Below are positions 35,007 through 44,554 of a stretch of DNA of 64,000 bases, one piece after another. Under the pieces are notes generated by a model. That model had not been told where the DNA came from. It did no database searches and saw only the letters and a program-made list of their open reading frames with translations. Location: contig NZ_ACVP01000012.1 of the NCBI RefSeq assembly GCF_000175635.1, positions 233,571 to 297,570 of the forward strand, read 5' to 3'. Position 1 is the stretch's first letter; each line of letters starts with the position of its first letter. This DNA is from Corynebacterium tuberculostearicum SK141 (GTDB taxonomy: Bacteria > Actinomycetota > Actinomycetes > Mycobacteriales > Mycobacteriaceae). The translations under genes were made by a program, and so were the position numbers.

Positions 35007-35606
35007 ATGAAACTCATTGGCCTTACAGGCGGCATTGGCAGTGGCAAGTCAACAGTCGCGAGGATCTGCCGCGGACGAGGGTGGCGCGTGGTAGACGCCG
35101 ATGGCATTGCGCGCGACGTCGTCAAGCCCGGGCGGCCTGCGTTAGCGGAGCTGGCGGCAGCATTTGGAGAAGATATTTTGCTGCCGGACGGCAGCCTCAA
35201 CCGCAAGGAATTGGCTCGGCGAGCCTTTGCGGATAAGGAACATACCGAGTTGTTGAACTCCATCACCCATCCACGCATCCAAGCGGAAACGCAGCGCCAG
35301 TTCGCGGAGGCACGTGAAGAAGGCTATGACTTTGCCGTTTACGATATGCCGCTTTTGGTGGATAACGGCTTAGACAAAGACATGGACTACGTCATCGTGG
35401 TCGACGTGGCCGTAGAAGAGCGCGTCCGTCGCCTCGTTGCTTCACGCGGGCTGGACGAGGACGATGCGCGCCGTCGCATAGCAGCGCAGGTACCTGATGA
35501 GGTGAGACTAGCCGCAGCCACGCACGTCATTGACAACAACGGAACGCTGGAGCAGCTGCGTGCGCGAGCGGCCGAGGTCATGAACCGTATAGAAGCGGAG
35601 TCATAG
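35007..35606 (+). CDS. coaE: Dephospho-CoA kinase
   Basis: CoaE has 199 residues and carries out the last step of coenzyme A synthesis. The P-loop GLTGGIGSGKSTVA lies at residues 5-18, the substrate site VVDADGIARDVV near 30-41, and the lid region VASRGLDEDDARRRIAAQ near 140-157. ATG 35007 is preferred over GTG 34998. The actinobacterial C-terminal extension found in some relatives (a DUF fused to CoaE) is absent. Confidence 0.95.
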   Translation: MKLIGLTGGIGSGKSTVARICRGRGWRVVDADGIARDVVKPGRPALAELAAAFGEDILLPDGSLNRKELARRAFADKEHTELLNSITHPRIQAETQRQFAEAREEGYDFAVYDMPLLVDNGLDKDMDYVIVVDVAVEERVRRLVASRGLDEDDARRRIAAQVPDEVRLAAATHVIDNNGTLEQLRARAAEVMNRIEAES

Positions 35607-35615
35607 ACGCGGGGT

Positions 35616-35639
35616 CACCCAAACTTTAACCGTTGGGTG
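35616..35639 (+). terminator. Weak hairpin after coaE
   Basis: CACCCAA (35616-35622) pairs with TTGGGTG (35633-35639). The tail (GTTAGAGTTT) is poor in T, so this may be a weak terminator or a chance repeat. Confidence 0.35.
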
Positions 35640-35696
35640 GTTAGAGTTTACGCAGTTTCGAAGTTGCGTTAACTTTCGCGTCTTAAGCTACTCGCC

Positions 35697-36059
35697 GTGG
35701 GAACGTGGGATACTGGGCCTTTTGATAATCACGCAGCGCGAGAACTGCTCGCTAGCTTGCGTGATGGCTCTTTCGATCTCAAGGCCTTTCAGAAGTCATG
35801 CGCCGAAGAGCCCATGGACTCCGATGACGCGGAAACCATGATCGCACTGGGCGCCTTATTGAAGCTGAAAGCTGATGCGCTGCCGGAAGGAATCCACCGC
35901 GAGGATCTTGCGCCCCTGTATACGCCGCAGTCTAAAGCGTGGCTGCGCCGCCGCATTAATAGTGCGATGCGACCAGAGACGTCTTCTGTTTATGCGCTGT
36001 GGGAGACCACCGGCGAGCTGGAAGAGTGGCTGCGCACCGCGCAGAACTCCTTGCCGTGA
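35697..36059 (+). CDS. DUF4259-family protein
   Basis: The protein has 120 residues and is soluble and acidic. The opening MGTWDTGPFDNHAARELL is the diagnostic N-terminus of DUF4259. No function is known. The GTG start at 35697 has no clear ribosome-binding site and may be leaderless. uvrB follows 40 bases later. Confidence 0.75.
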   Translation: MGTWDTGPFDNHAARELLASLRDGSFDLKAFQKSCAEEPMDSDDAETMIALGALLKLKADALPEGIHREDLAPLYTPQSKAWLRRRINSAMRPETSSVYALWETTGELEEWLRTAQNSLP

Positions 36060-36099
36060 ACATAGCTAGCCGCGCCGTATAAGCAGTAGAGTAGTGGGC

Positions 36100-38193
36100 A
36101 TGGCTTTTGCTGCTGAACATCCTCTTATTCCAAATTCCGAGCACCGCGTCGTCAGCGAGGTCGAGCGCACCCCAGGTGAGTTTCAGGTTGTCTCTGAATA
36201 CGAGCCGGCCGGCGACCAGCCCGCTGCTATTGCAGAGCTCGATGAACGCCTCAACCGCGATGAGCGCGATGTCGTACTCATGGGTGCTACCGGTACGGGT
36301 AAGTCCGCCACCGCTGCGTGGTTGATCGAAAAACAGCAGCGACCCACGCTGGTGATGGCGCCAAATAAGACCCTGGCAGCGCAGCTAGCGAACGAGCTGC
36401 GCCAACTCTTGCCGCATAACGCGGTGGAGTACTTCGTCTCTTATTATGACTACTACCAGCCTGAGGCTTATATTGCGCAGACGGATACCTATATTGAAAA
36501 GGACTCGTCCATCAACGAGGACGTAGAGCGCCTGCGCCACTCGGCTACCTCGGCCCTGCTGTCCCGCCGGGACGTGGTGGTTGTGTCCTCCGTGTCGTGC
36601 ATTTATGGCTTGGGTACCCCGCAATCCTATTTGGATCGCTCAGTCATTATTTCCGTGGACGAGGAGCTGGACCGAGACCGATTCCTCCGTTTGCTGGTGG
36701 ATATCCAATACGAACGCAACGACGTGGGATTTACCCGTGGTACTTTCCGCGCCAAGGGTGACACGGTCGATATCATTCCGGCTTATGAGGAACGTGCGGT
36801 ACGCATTGAATTCTTCGGCGATGATATTGATTCTCTCTACTACATTCACCCCGTCACTGGCGATGTCATCGAGGAAGTAGACGAGGTGCGTATCTTCCCC
36901 GCGACTCACTACGTGGCAGGACCCGAACGCATGGAAAAAGCTGTGGCTGCCATCAAGGAGGAATTGGCCGAGCGCCTGGAAGATCTGGAAAACCGCGGCA
37001 AGTTGCTCGAGGCGCAACGGCTTCGCATGCGCACCGAATACGATCTAGAAATGATCGAGCAGGTAGGTTTTTGCTCCGGCATCGAGAACTACTCCCGCCA
37101 CGTCGATGGCCGTCCGGCCGGCTCCGCTCCGGCAACGCTGCTGGACTACTTCCCAGAGGATTTTCTCACCATTATTGACGAGTCTCACGTCACTGTCCCA
37201 CAGATTGGCGGCATGTTCGAGGGCGATATGTCCCGCAAGCGCAACCTGGTGGAGTTCGGTTTCCGGCTGCCCTCCGCAGTGGATAACCGCCCGCTGACTT
37301 TTGATGAGTTTGAACAGCGTGTGGGACAAACCGTCTATATGTCTGCCACCCCAGGTGACTTTGAACTTACGTCCTCGGACGGGGAGTACGTGGAGCAGGT
37401 GATTCGCCCGACTGGTCTGGTGGATCCGAAGGTTACGGTCAAACCCACTAAGAGCCAGATTGATGACCTTATTGATGAGGTACGCACCCGCATTTCCCAG
37501 CAAGAGCGCGTACTGGTGACCACGCTGACCAAGCGCATGGCAGAAGACCTCACCGATTACCTGCTGGAGCAGGGGATTAAGGTGCGCTACCTGCACTCGG
37601 ATATCGACACCTTGCAGCGCGTCGAGCTTTTGCGGCAATTGCGCTTGGGCGAGTTTGATGTGCTGGTGGGCATTAACCTCCTGCGTGAGGGCCTTGACCT
37701 CCCCGAGGTATCGCTCGTTGCCATCTTGGATGCGGACAAGGAAGGTTTCTTGCGCTCTACCACCTCGCTCATCCAGACCATCGGCCGTGCTGCCCGTAAC
37801 GTCTCCGGCGAGGTGATTATGTATGCCGATAAAATCACCGATTCCATGCAGGAGGCAATCGAGGAGACGGAGCGACGCCGCGAAAAGCAGATTGCCTATA
37901 ACAAGGAACACGGCATTGACCCGCAGCCTTTGCGTAAGAAGATTGCCGATATTCTTGACCAGGTCTATGAAGACGGCGGCGACGAAGAGTCCAATTCTGA
38001 CCCCTCTGCAGTGGTGGAGAAGCGAGACATTTCCAGCATGGCTACCGATGAGGTGCAGGCGCTTATCGACGACCTCTCGGCCCAAATGGGTGCCGCCGCG
38101 CGCGAGCTCAAATTTGAACTGGCTGGTCGTCTGCGCGATGAGATTGCTGATCTAAAGAAGGAATTGCGTGGGTTGAAGGAAGCGGGAATTTAG
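36100..38193 (+). CDS. uvrB: Excinuclease ABC subunit B
   Basis: UvrB has 697 residues. It is loaded by UvrA onto damaged DNA and holds the lesion for UvrC. Walker A GATGTGKS lies near residue 65, the beta-hairpin [11 protein letters not shown] near 118, helicase motif II as DESHV near 360, QTIGRAARN near 560 and the C-terminal UVR domain ([20 protein letters not shown]) near 670. ATG 36100 is preferred over ATG-like 36094. The gene lies 6.4 kb from uvrA. Confidence 0.97.
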   Translation: MAFAAEHPLIPNSEHRVVSEVERTPGEFQVVSEYEPAGDQPAAIAELDERLNRDERDVVLMGATGTGKSATAAWLIEKQQRPTLVMAPNKTLAAQLANELRQLLPHNAVEYFVSYYDYYQPEAYIAQTDTYIEKDSSINEDVERLRHSATSALLSRRDVVVVSSVSCIYGLGTPQSYLDRSVIISVDEELDRDRFLRLLVDIQYERNDVGFTRGTFRAKGDTVDIIPAYEERAVRIEFFGDDIDSLYYIHPVTGDVIEEVDEVRIFPATHYVAGPERMEKAVAAIKEELAERLEDLENRGKLLEAQRLRMRTEYDLEMIEQVGFCSGIENYSRHVDGRPAGSAPATLLDYFPEDFLTIIDESHVTVPQIGGMFEGDMSRKRNLVEFGFRLPSAVDNRPLTFDEFEQRVGQTVYMSATPGDFELTSSDGEYVEQVIRPTGLVDPKVTVKPTKSQIDDLIDEVRTRISQQERVLVTTLTKRMAEDLTDYLLEQGIKVRYLHSDIDTLQRVELLRQLRLGEFDVLVGINLLREGLDLPEVSLVAILDADKEGFLRSTTSLIQTIGRAARNVSGEVIMYADKITDSMQEAIEETERRREKQIAYNKEHGIDPQPLRKKIADILDQVYEDGGDEESNSDPSAVVEKRDISSMATDEVQALIDDLSAQMGAAARELKFELAGRLRDEIADLKKELRGLKEAGI

Positions 38194-38322
38194 TTTTCTC
38201 CCCCTGAAAGTGATGATTGGCTCCGTGGGTACTTTTCTAAAGGGCTGCGCTAGTTATACTGAATAAGTGCCAGAAGCGCCGTTTAGTTGTCACTGTGAAA
38301 TAGTTCAACTGCAAGGAGAATA

Positions 38323-38775
38323 ATGCTTACTTATAAAAACATTGCCGTCGGCACCGATGGCTCTGAAACCTCCCTGCGCGCGGTCCGCGCTGCGGCGTCC
38401 ATGGCACGGGCGTACGACGCTAAGCTGATCATCATCTCAGCTTTTTATAACCACGCTGGATCCATGCTTGGTGCTCCGAGGGGCGACGAAGCCGGTCTGC
38501 CCGTTGTAAGTGAGGACATGGCCGGTACCTACCTAACCAATGCCACCCGTATCGCCGAGTCGGAGGGTGCGGAACACATTGAAATCGTAGGGAAATCTGG
38601 AGACCCAGTAAAAGCCTTGTTGGAAGTAGGCCAGGACTATGACGTGGACCTGTTCGTGGTGGGAAACCGCGGCGTGAATTCCGTTCGTGGTCGAGTCTTT
38701 GGTTCTGTCCCAACGGAACTAACCCACAAGTCAAAGGTAGACGTCGTCGTAGTTAATACCAGCGAGAAACGTTAA
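38323..38775 (+). CDS. Universal stress protein, ATP-binding type (copy 1)
   Basis: The protein has 150 residues with one Usp domain. The ATP-binding signature G-x2-G-x9-G-S is present as GNRGVNSVRGRVFGS near residues 112-126, and VGTDGSETSLRAV lies near the start. AAGGAGAA precedes the ATG. A -10-like TATACT lies about 70 bases upstream. A second copy follows 83 bases later. Confidence 0.9.
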   Translation: MLTYKNIAVGTDGSETSLRAVRAAASMARAYDAKLIIISAFYNHAGSMLGAPRGDEAGLPVVSEDMAGTYLTNATRIAESEGAEHIEIVGKSGDPVKALLEVGQDYDVDLFVVGNRGVNSVRGRVFGSVPTELTHKSKVDVVVVNTSEKR

Positions 38776-38858
38776 TCTTTTTTCGTTGTTACACTGGCAG
38801 TAATGCCTCTGTAGGCTAAATAAACACTCCGGGTACACACCCACAAAGAAAGGTCATC

Positions 38859-39299
38859 ATGAGCGACTACAACTCGATCGTTGTCGGTACTGACGGTTCT
38901 AAGTCTTCTCTCCTCGCTGTAGAGCGAGCAGCTAAGATCGCCGCCGCATTCGATTCCAATCTGATTATTGGTTGTGCTTACTACGAAAACCAGGAGCAGG
39001 CTTCCAAGACCCTGCGCCAGGATTCCGTAACCATTTTGGGCGATGAGAAGGCGGAGGCAAACCTCAAGGATGCTAAGGCACACGCTGAGAAGTTCGGCGC
39101 TTCCAAGGTCGAAACCGCTGTTCGCCCGGGCACCCCAGTGCAGGCCCTGATGTCCATCGTCAACGACAACGATGCTGACCTGCTTATCGTGGGCAACCGC
39201 GGCATCAACTCCCTGACCGGTCGCCTGCTGGGCTCCGTGCCGGCAGACGTTGCTCGCCAGTCCGACTGCGATGTAATGATCGTTCACACCGTCAGCTAA
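38859..39299 (+). CDS. Universal stress protein, ATP-binding type (copy 2)
   Basis: The protein has 146 residues and is a paralogue of the preceding gene, with VGTDGSKSSLLAV near the start and the same signature, GNRGINSLTGRLLGS, near the end. The 83-bp gap before it may carry its own promoter. Its codon bias is stronger than that of copy 1, suggesting higher expression. A bidirectional terminator follows. Confidence 0.9.
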   Translation: MSDYNSIVVGTDGSKSSLLAVERAAKIAAAFDSNLIIGCAYYENQEQASKTLRQDSVTILGDEKAEANLKDAKAHAEKFGASKVETAVRPGTPVQALMSIVNDNDADLLIVGNRGINSLTGRLLGSVPADVARQSDCDVMIVHTVS

Positions 39300-39311
39300 A
39301 TGCGGTGATTA

Positions 39312-39350
39312 AAACCCGCCTTGGTCTCGCTGGAAGGCCAAGGCGGGTTT
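39312..39350. terminator. Bidirectional terminator
   Basis: AAACCCGCCTTGG pairs perfectly with 39338-39350. It lies between the second usp gene and the convergent App1 gene. Confidence 0.85.
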
Positions 39351-39366
39351 CGTCGTTAAGCGCTGC

Positions 39367-40383
39367 CTACTCTGCAGGATGCGCAGCGTTGAATGCGGCG
39401 GCAATGGTGTTGCCGTTCGCGCCCTGAATCAAGGGAATAGAGAAGTGGCCCTCCTCATTGGCATCGGCCAAAGGGCTCAGGGAGCCGTGGGAGAGCAACT
39501 GCTCCTGCGGGCTCAGATTGCGGATGAGCACAGAGTGTATCCGGTCCGGATGCTCATTAGCCACATCGCCGTACGTTAATGGATCATGTTGTCCGTCATC
39601 GCCAATGAGAATCCATTGCATATCCGGGTAGGCAATGAGCAGATTGCGCAGTTGAACACGCTTGTGCTCCTGCCCGCTGCGGAAAAGTCCCGTTTCCGTT
39701 GGGCCCCAGTCCGTCAGCAGCATGGGACCCGCGGGGAAACCATGGTGGGACAGGAATTTCTTGAGCGAGCCAAAGGTATTCCAAGCGCCCGTAGATAGAT
39801 AAAACACTGGGGCTTGGGGGAAGCGTTGCTGTAGCTGAGCATAGAATTCAGCCATTCCGGGAACGGCCTGTCGCTTGCTAGGGCGCTTGGCCCAGGAATT
39901 CCACGCCGCGGTGAGCGCACGCGGCAGCCACGTGACAAGCACCGTGTCATCGATATCGCTAATGATGCCGATCTTGGCCGCCGGATCAACGATAAGTAGT
40001 TGGACTTCCACAGCCTTCGCATTTGCGGCCTCGATTGTTGCCGTATGCCACCCGGGCTCTAGTTCGTGGTCATGGACTAGTAAGTCAATGTATCCGTTGC
40101 GATCGGTGGTGCCGGTGACAGTCTTTTCCCCAATAGTTACCGAAACGTCGTGGTGTCCTACTTGAATGGTAAGAAACTGCTGGTAGCCGCGCTCACCCCA
40201 CGTATCCCTCTTGCCTTCATCAGGATCATGCATGAGTACGCGGCCGAAGACTCTCACCTGATCGGTGGTGCCATAACCTGTATAACCCACAATCAGGGGC
40301 TGCCATCCACGCCGTTGGGAGCGCTTCAAAGTAATGGAGTTTAGTGAGCTTTCAGCTTTGCGCATGATGTCAGATAAGGCCAT
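39367..40383 (-). CDS. App1-type phosphatidate phosphatase-like protein (DUF2183)
   Basis: The protein has 338 residues. A C-terminal App1 catalytic domain has the HAD-like DxDxT motif in GIISDIDDTVLVTWLPR near residue 145, FYLSTGAWN near 195 and LIGDDGQHDPLTYGDVA near 255. The N-terminal part is a beta-rich region. Yeast App1 is a phosphatidate phosphatase; bacterial members are presumed lipid phosphatases. The protein has no signal peptide. Confidence 0.8.
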   Translation of the reverse strand: MALSDIMRKAESSLNSITLKRSQRRGWQPLIVGYTGYGTTDQVRVFGRVLMHDPDEGKRDTWGERGYQQFLTIQVGHHDVSVTIGEKTVTGTTDRNGYIDLLVHDHELEPGWHTATIEAANAKAVEVQLLIVDPAAKIGIISDIDDTVLVTWLPRALTAAWNSWAKRPSKRQAVPGMAEFYAQLQQRFPQAPVFYLSTGAWNTFGSLKKFLSHHGFPAGPMLLTDWGPTETGLFRSGQEHKRVQLRNLLIAYPDMQWILIGDDGQHDPLTYGDVANEHPDRIHSVLIRNLSPQEQLLSHGSLSPLADANEEGHFSIPLIQGANGNTIAAAFNAAHPAE

Positions 40384-40403
40384 GGCATAAAGCTTACGGG
40401 AGC

Positions 40404-42629
40404 CTAAAGAACTTCGCCGCAGTCACCAACGAGCGTGAGCGATTGAGTGGCACGAGTGATGCAGACATAGAGGTTCTGTAATCCCTGTGGGGAGGCGTCC
40501 ACGATGCGCTGCGGATCGAGCACGACCACGTGGTCAAACTCGAGGCCCTTGTAGCGCTCCGCCGTGGCGGCGTCAATAACCGCTGTGAGCCTGCCGTCCT
40601 CTTCGCTGTGTACACCAGGGGTGTAGTTGCCTTGCTCAAGCCGACGCACCTGCACCCCATCACGGATGGCTGTCGCCGGAATGGCGTCAGGGTTAATCAT
40701 TTCCAACAGTCCATTGGCCAAATCCGTGATGGGCTGCGGGGTGCGATAGTTGACGGTTAAGAAGTGGTGACGGAAGCGCTGGGCTACGAAGGGCTCGAGG
40801 GCCTCGCCCCAGTCATCAACACCTGCTGGGGAACCAGTCTGGGAGGTATCACCCACCAAAGTCATCCACCGGGAAGGGCAGCGGCGGAAGAGCATGCGCC
40901 ACTCCATAGGTGTTAATTCCTGGGCCTCGTCCACGATGATGTGACCATAAGCCCACGTATGGTCTTCGCGGGCGCGTTGGGCAGTGGTGCGTTTATCGCG
41001 TACCTCCTGGCGGTGCGCCAGGGTCTCGGCGTCGATGACATCGTGGGCAGAGAGGATTTCTGCTTCAAACATGTCATCGTCATTATCTGTGGACTCGGAG
41101 GAGGACAAGATATCCAATGCGTCTTCCGCATCAGCCACTTGGTCGCGCCACGCCGCATCATCGGCTGCCTTCTTTTCTTCAGGGTTGGGTAGGCCGATGA
41201 GGACGGCAAGCTCGTCTAGCAAGGCCGCATCCGAACCCGTCCATGCTCGCCCCTCTGCGCGGTAGAGCGCTTCTTGGGTTTCCTCGTCATATCCGTGGGC
41301 GGCAGAAGCGATACGCTCGCGTGAGGAGACTAGGGCAGCAAGTACATCGGTGGGGTGTAGTTCGGGCCAAAACTCATCGATCAAGGCGGTGACGGCCGCG
41401 TCCTCAGCAAGGTCATCGTGGAATTGATCGACATCGGCGCGCGAAAGAAGATTCTTTCCGCCAAGCGGATCGGCACCTACCGTGTCTGCCATCTGCTGGG
41501 CTAGGTCTTCTACGAGGTGCTCAATGAAGGCACCACGCGCCTCATTGTGTGGCTTGCGCGAGCGCCGTGCACGTGTACGGGCGCTTTTCACCATTTTTGG
41601 GGTGACGCTTAAGGTAAGGCCGTCGACTGCTAGTTCGCGGGGGGCGTCGGGAAGCAGCTGGTAGTCCTTGACCGCGGTGGAGAGGATTTCCACCATGGCG
41701 TCGCTGCCCTTGATTTCCCGAGCCACCAGGTCTTCTTCGTGTTCCGGTTCGATTCCAGGGAAGAGTCCGCCGATGGTGGAGAGCACCACGCCGGTCTCGC
41801 CTAGTTCTGGGAGCACGCGCGAAATATAGTCCAAGAAGCTGCTATTGGGACCAACGATGAGTACGCCAGTGGCAGAAAGCAGCTCGCGGTGGGTATAGAG
41901 CAGATAGGCAACGCGGTGCAGCGCAACTGCGGTCTTACCGGTGCCAGGGCCGCCTTCTACCACCATCACGCCGCGGGTGTTATCGCGGATAATCTCGTCC
42001 TGCTCCCGCTGAATGGTCTCCACAATGGAAGCCATGTGGCCCGTGCGGGCTCGCTGCATAGCGTGATAGAGAGCGGATTCGCTCGCTACGCCGGCCTCTT
42101 CTTCACGCACGCCGGGACCGGCAAGGACCTCATCATGAATGCCGGTGACGGTGCGCCCCTTGGTGCGGATTTGGCGGCGGGTGTGCACGCCTTCTGGTTG
42201 GGCGGTGGTAGCGAGATAGAAGGGCCGTGCCATGGGGGCACGCCAATCTAGAAGGAGCGTGCGATAGTCCTCTTCACGCGCATCGAGTCCCATGCGGCCG
42301 ATGTAGCGGCGATCTAGGCCTTCCCCGGTGGGATTGTCACCGGGGGCGTCAATATCGATGCGGCCAAAGACCAATCCCATTTGGGCCACATTGAGACGAT
42401 CCAGCTTGGCTTGGAGCCCGTGGTATTCCGTTTCGCGGCGTACCAAGGCATCTGCGTCCGGGGTGGAGGGATCTACGTCCGCCTGCACCTCATTGAGCCG
42501 TTCATTTGCTGCAGCCACCTCATCGTCGAGGCGGGAGAAAAGGCCGTCCACATAATCTTGCTCCGTAGCGATGGCTTCGCGCTCCGAGGAACCTGCGGCC
42601 GCCGCGTGCTTTTGGGATGCTGAGTTCAC
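40404..42629 (-). CDS. UvrD/Rep-like ATPase of the HelD/HelR family
   Basis: The protein has 741 residues. An N-terminal coiled coil (about residues 15-70) precedes GGPGTGKTAVALHRVAYLLY (Walker A, near 210), VDEAQELTPMEWRMLFRR (Walker B, near 535), GDTSQTGS and KGLEFDHVVVLDP. This arrangement fits HelD/HelR, which frees stalled RNA polymerase from DNA and protects against rifampicin in some actinobacteria. GTG 42629 with AAGGAG upstream is preferred to the longer frame from 42677. Confidence 0.8.
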   Translation of the reverse strand: MNSASQKHAAAAGSSEREAIATEQDYVDGLFSRLDDEVAAANERLNEVQADVDPSTPDADALVRRETEYHGLQAKLDRLNVAQMGLVFGRIDIDAPGDNPTGEGLDRRYIGRMGLDAREEDYRTLLLDWRAPMARPFYLATTAQPEGVHTRRQIRTKGRTVTGIHDEVLAGPGVREEEAGVASESALYHAMQRARTGHMASIVETIQREQDEIIRDNTRGVMVVEGGPGTGKTAVALHRVAYLLYTHRELLSATGVLIVGPNSSFLDYISRVLPELGETGVVLSTIGGLFPGIEPEHEEDLVAREIKGSDAMVEILSTAVKDYQLLPDAPRELAVDGLTLSVTPKMVKSARTRARRSRKPHNEARGAFIEHLVEDLAQQMADTVGADPLGGKNLLSRADVDQFHDDLAEDAAVTALIDEFWPELHPTDVLAALVSSRERIASAAHGYDEETQEALYRAEGRAWTGSDAALLDELAVLIGLPNPEEKKAADDAAWRDQVADAEDALDILSSSESTDNDDDMFEAEILSAHDVIDAETLAHRQEVRDKRTTAQRAREDHTWAYGHIIVDEAQELTPMEWRMLFRRCPSRWMTLVGDTSQTGSPAGVDDWGEALEPFVAQRFRHHFLTVNYRTPQPITDLANGLLEMINPDAIPATAIRDGVQVRRLEQGNYTPGVHSEEDGRLTAVIDAATAERYKGLEFDHVVVLDPQRIVDASPQGLQNLYVCITRATQSLTLVGDCGEVL

Positions 42630-42727
42630 GTGACTCCTTGGTGATTGGACGTTGATGGGGTGGAAGGTGCCGGGCACGCTGTCCGGCGAGGGGGAGAGAT
42701 GAGTTTAGACCCTGCTGTGACAAAGAA

Positions 42728-42756
42728 CAACGGCCCAGCATAAGGCTGGGCCGTTG
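42728..42756 (-). terminator. Terminator of the DoxX gene
   Basis: CAACGGCCCAGC pairs perfectly with 42745-42756 around a 5-nt loop. On the minus strand it is followed by TTCTTTG. Confidence 0.75.
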
Positions 42757-42792
42757 AGTCATCGCCGAGATACTCGGCCAAGGAAGATGTGG

Positions 42793-43809
42793 CTACTTAG
42801 AGCGCTTTTCCAGCTTCTTGATAGCTGCCTCAATCTTCTTATTTGCCTCCTGCTGCAGCTTGTCAGCGTGCTTGGAAGCCTTCTTGTTTGCGCGCTTGGA
42901 CTTGGCGCCATCCAGCTTGGCGACGGCCTTGTCGGCACGTGCCTGAGCCTTGGTAGCTGCCTTCACAGCACGGGTACGGGCGATGTCGCGATTAGCCTGT
43001 GTGGTCTCGAGCCAGTCACCCTTATTGTCTTCAACGTAAGTCTTGGCGTTGTCGACCGAGTCCTCAATGAAGGACTTAGCGTTGCCCAGCAAGCCGCGGC
43101 CAGACTCCTGCCAATCGTCCTTGTTGTCCTCTACGTAGGTCTTGGCATCGTCAACATAGGACTTGGCGGTATCCAGCAGACCGCGGCCGGTGGACTGCCA
43201 GTCATCCTTGTTGTCGTCTACATAAGCCTGTGCCTTGGCAGAGGTCTCGTTGATCCAGTCGCCGGCCTTGGAAGACAGCTCGTTAGCACGGGCAGAGAGC
43301 TCTTCGCGCTTCTGCTCGGATTCAGATTTAGTAGGCAGCGCCTGCTGAATCTTCTTATTCGTGCGCTTGCCGGCCTTCTGTGCGCGCCAACGCAGGGAAG
43401 GCTTGCCCTCGGTGTCCTGGGTAGCGATAAACAGGGCGCCAAGCAAAGCGGTGTTGGTAACGAATCCGTTGCGGCGGGATTCCTTGTCTTCCTTGTTGTC
43501 TGCTGCCCAGAAGTTATTCTTGCCAATCAGGTTAGGCAGGGTAGCGGCGGCCAGTACCGCAGCGGAAGTGCGCGGTGCCTTGCCCAGAGCCAAGGTGGAG
43601 CCGGCGCCTACTTTAGCGCCGCCAATGGCGCGGGTAACTAGTTCTGGGTCATTGGGGATGTAGCCCTGATACTCAGAAGGAACGGCCTTGCGCACGGTCT
43701 TGAGGAAACCCTCGGTTTCCTTCACGTGCTCGGACGCGTTGCGCAGGTTGTCTACGCCTTCCCATACAAATACGGATGCCAGCATGGGGCGGGCAAGCTT
43801 GCGAATCAT
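42793..43809 (-). CDS. DoxX-family protein with repetitive coiled-coil C-terminal half
   Basis: The protein has 338 residues. The first 130 carry DoxX-type membrane segments (MIRKLARPMLASVFVWEGVDNL and KVGAGSTLALGKAPR...). The rest is highly charged and helical. YVDDNKDDWQSTGRGLLDTAKS (near 196), YVEDNKDDWQESGRGLLGNAKS (near 225) and YVEDNKGDW (near 258) are three copies of one repeat, with spacings of about 29 and 33. The tail ends in Lys/Ala-rich helices. DoxX proteins are linked to redox homeostasis at the membrane; the repeat tail has no known role. Confidence 0.78.
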   Translation of the reverse strand: MIRKLARPMLASVFVWEGVDNLRNASEHVKETEGFLKTVRKAVPSEYQGYIPNDPELVTRAIGGAKVGAGSTLALGKAPRTSAAVLAAATLPNLIGKNNFWAADNKEDKESRRNGFVTNTALLGALFIATQDTEGKPSLRWRAQKAGKRTNKKIQQALPTKSESEQKREELSARANELSSKAGDWINETSAKAQAYVDDNKDDWQSTGRGLLDTAKSYVDDAKTYVEDNKDDWQESGRGLLGNAKSFIEDSVDNAKTYVEDNKGDWLETTQANRDIARTRAVKAATKAQARADKAVAKLDGAKSKRANKKASKHADKLQQEANKKIEAAIKKLEKRSK

Positions 43810-43886
43810 AGTCCTTAAAGCTCCTTAGCTCGTTGTTCTAGACCTATCGTGTGCTAGACCATTGTACGCGGAAAACCGCCTTTGGA

Positions 43887-44489
43887 TCACCAGCGGCGTT
43901 CCCACCAGTCACCAAGCTTGGGGCGCTCCTCGCCCAAGGTCGTGGACTTGCCGTGTCCCGGGCGCACGATCGTATTGTCGGGGAACTCATCAAAGATGCG
44001 CGCGGTGACGTCCTTATATAGGCGGACGAAGTCTCCCTCAGAGGTAGTCTTGCCCAGGCCACCGGGGAAGAGGGAATCGCCTACGAAGAGATTGGTGACG
44101 CCATCGATGCTTGCAACTAGGGCTGCACCGCCGGGGGTGTGGCCGCGCAAGATGATGACTGGCAGCTGAAGACCCGCGAACTCGATGGAATCGCCCTTGC
44201 GCAGCTCCACGTCTACCTCAGCCGGGATGGCGGGGGAATCAAGGAAGGAGGCGTAGTGAGTAGCACCCGTTTCGGACAAAATCTCCTCGAGTGCGCGCAC
44301 GTGGTCCCAGTGGCGGTGGGTCGTGAGCACCGCGGTAATTTTCACTCCGGCCTTGCGGGCCATGTCGAGGATTGCGGGCGCGTCATCGGCGGCGTCGACA
44401 AGCAAGCCCTCTTCGCCCGCCTGAAGGAGGTAGCAGTTATTGTCCATCTCGGACACGGAAATCTGATGTAGCTGAAGCTCGTTAGTCAT
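43887..44489 (-). CDS. MBL-fold metallo-hydrolase (glyoxalase II-like)
   Basis: The protein has 200 residues. The metal-binding THRHWDH (near residue 58), a later His in [10 protein letters not shown] (near 125), Asp in VGDSLF (near 147) and PGHGKST (near 180) complete the two-metal site. The closest family is hydroxyacylglutathione-hydrolase-like enzymes, but Corynebacterium lacks glutathione, so another thiol ester may be the substrate. It is divergent from uvrA, as in related genomes. Confidence 0.85.
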   Translation of the reverse strand: MTNELQLHQISVSEMDNNCYLLQAGEEGLLVDAADDAPAILDMARKAGVKITAVLTTHRHWDHVRALEEILSETGATHYASFLDSPAIPAEVDVELRKGDSIEFAGLQLPVIILRGHTPGGAALVASIDGVTNLFVGDSLFPGGLGKTTSEGDFVRLYKDVTARIFDEFPDNTIVRPGHGKSTTLGEERPKLGDWWERRW

Positions 44490-44554
44490 GTGTCCCAGCC
44501 TACGGGTACATTCGAGGGAAGATTGCAATCCCTAGGACTGGAGGTATGAGCATA

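Noticed and set aside
37045..38085. 346-codon antisense frame over uvrB
   Set aside because: It is a shadow of uvrB codon bias with no recognisable domain.
38323..39299. Recent duplication of the two usp genes
   Set aside because: The copies share motifs but differ through most of their length, so the duplication is old.
43021..43225. CRISPR-like repeats within the DoxX gene
   Set aside because: The repeats are in frame, encode protein repeats, differ in sequence and lack regular unique spacers.
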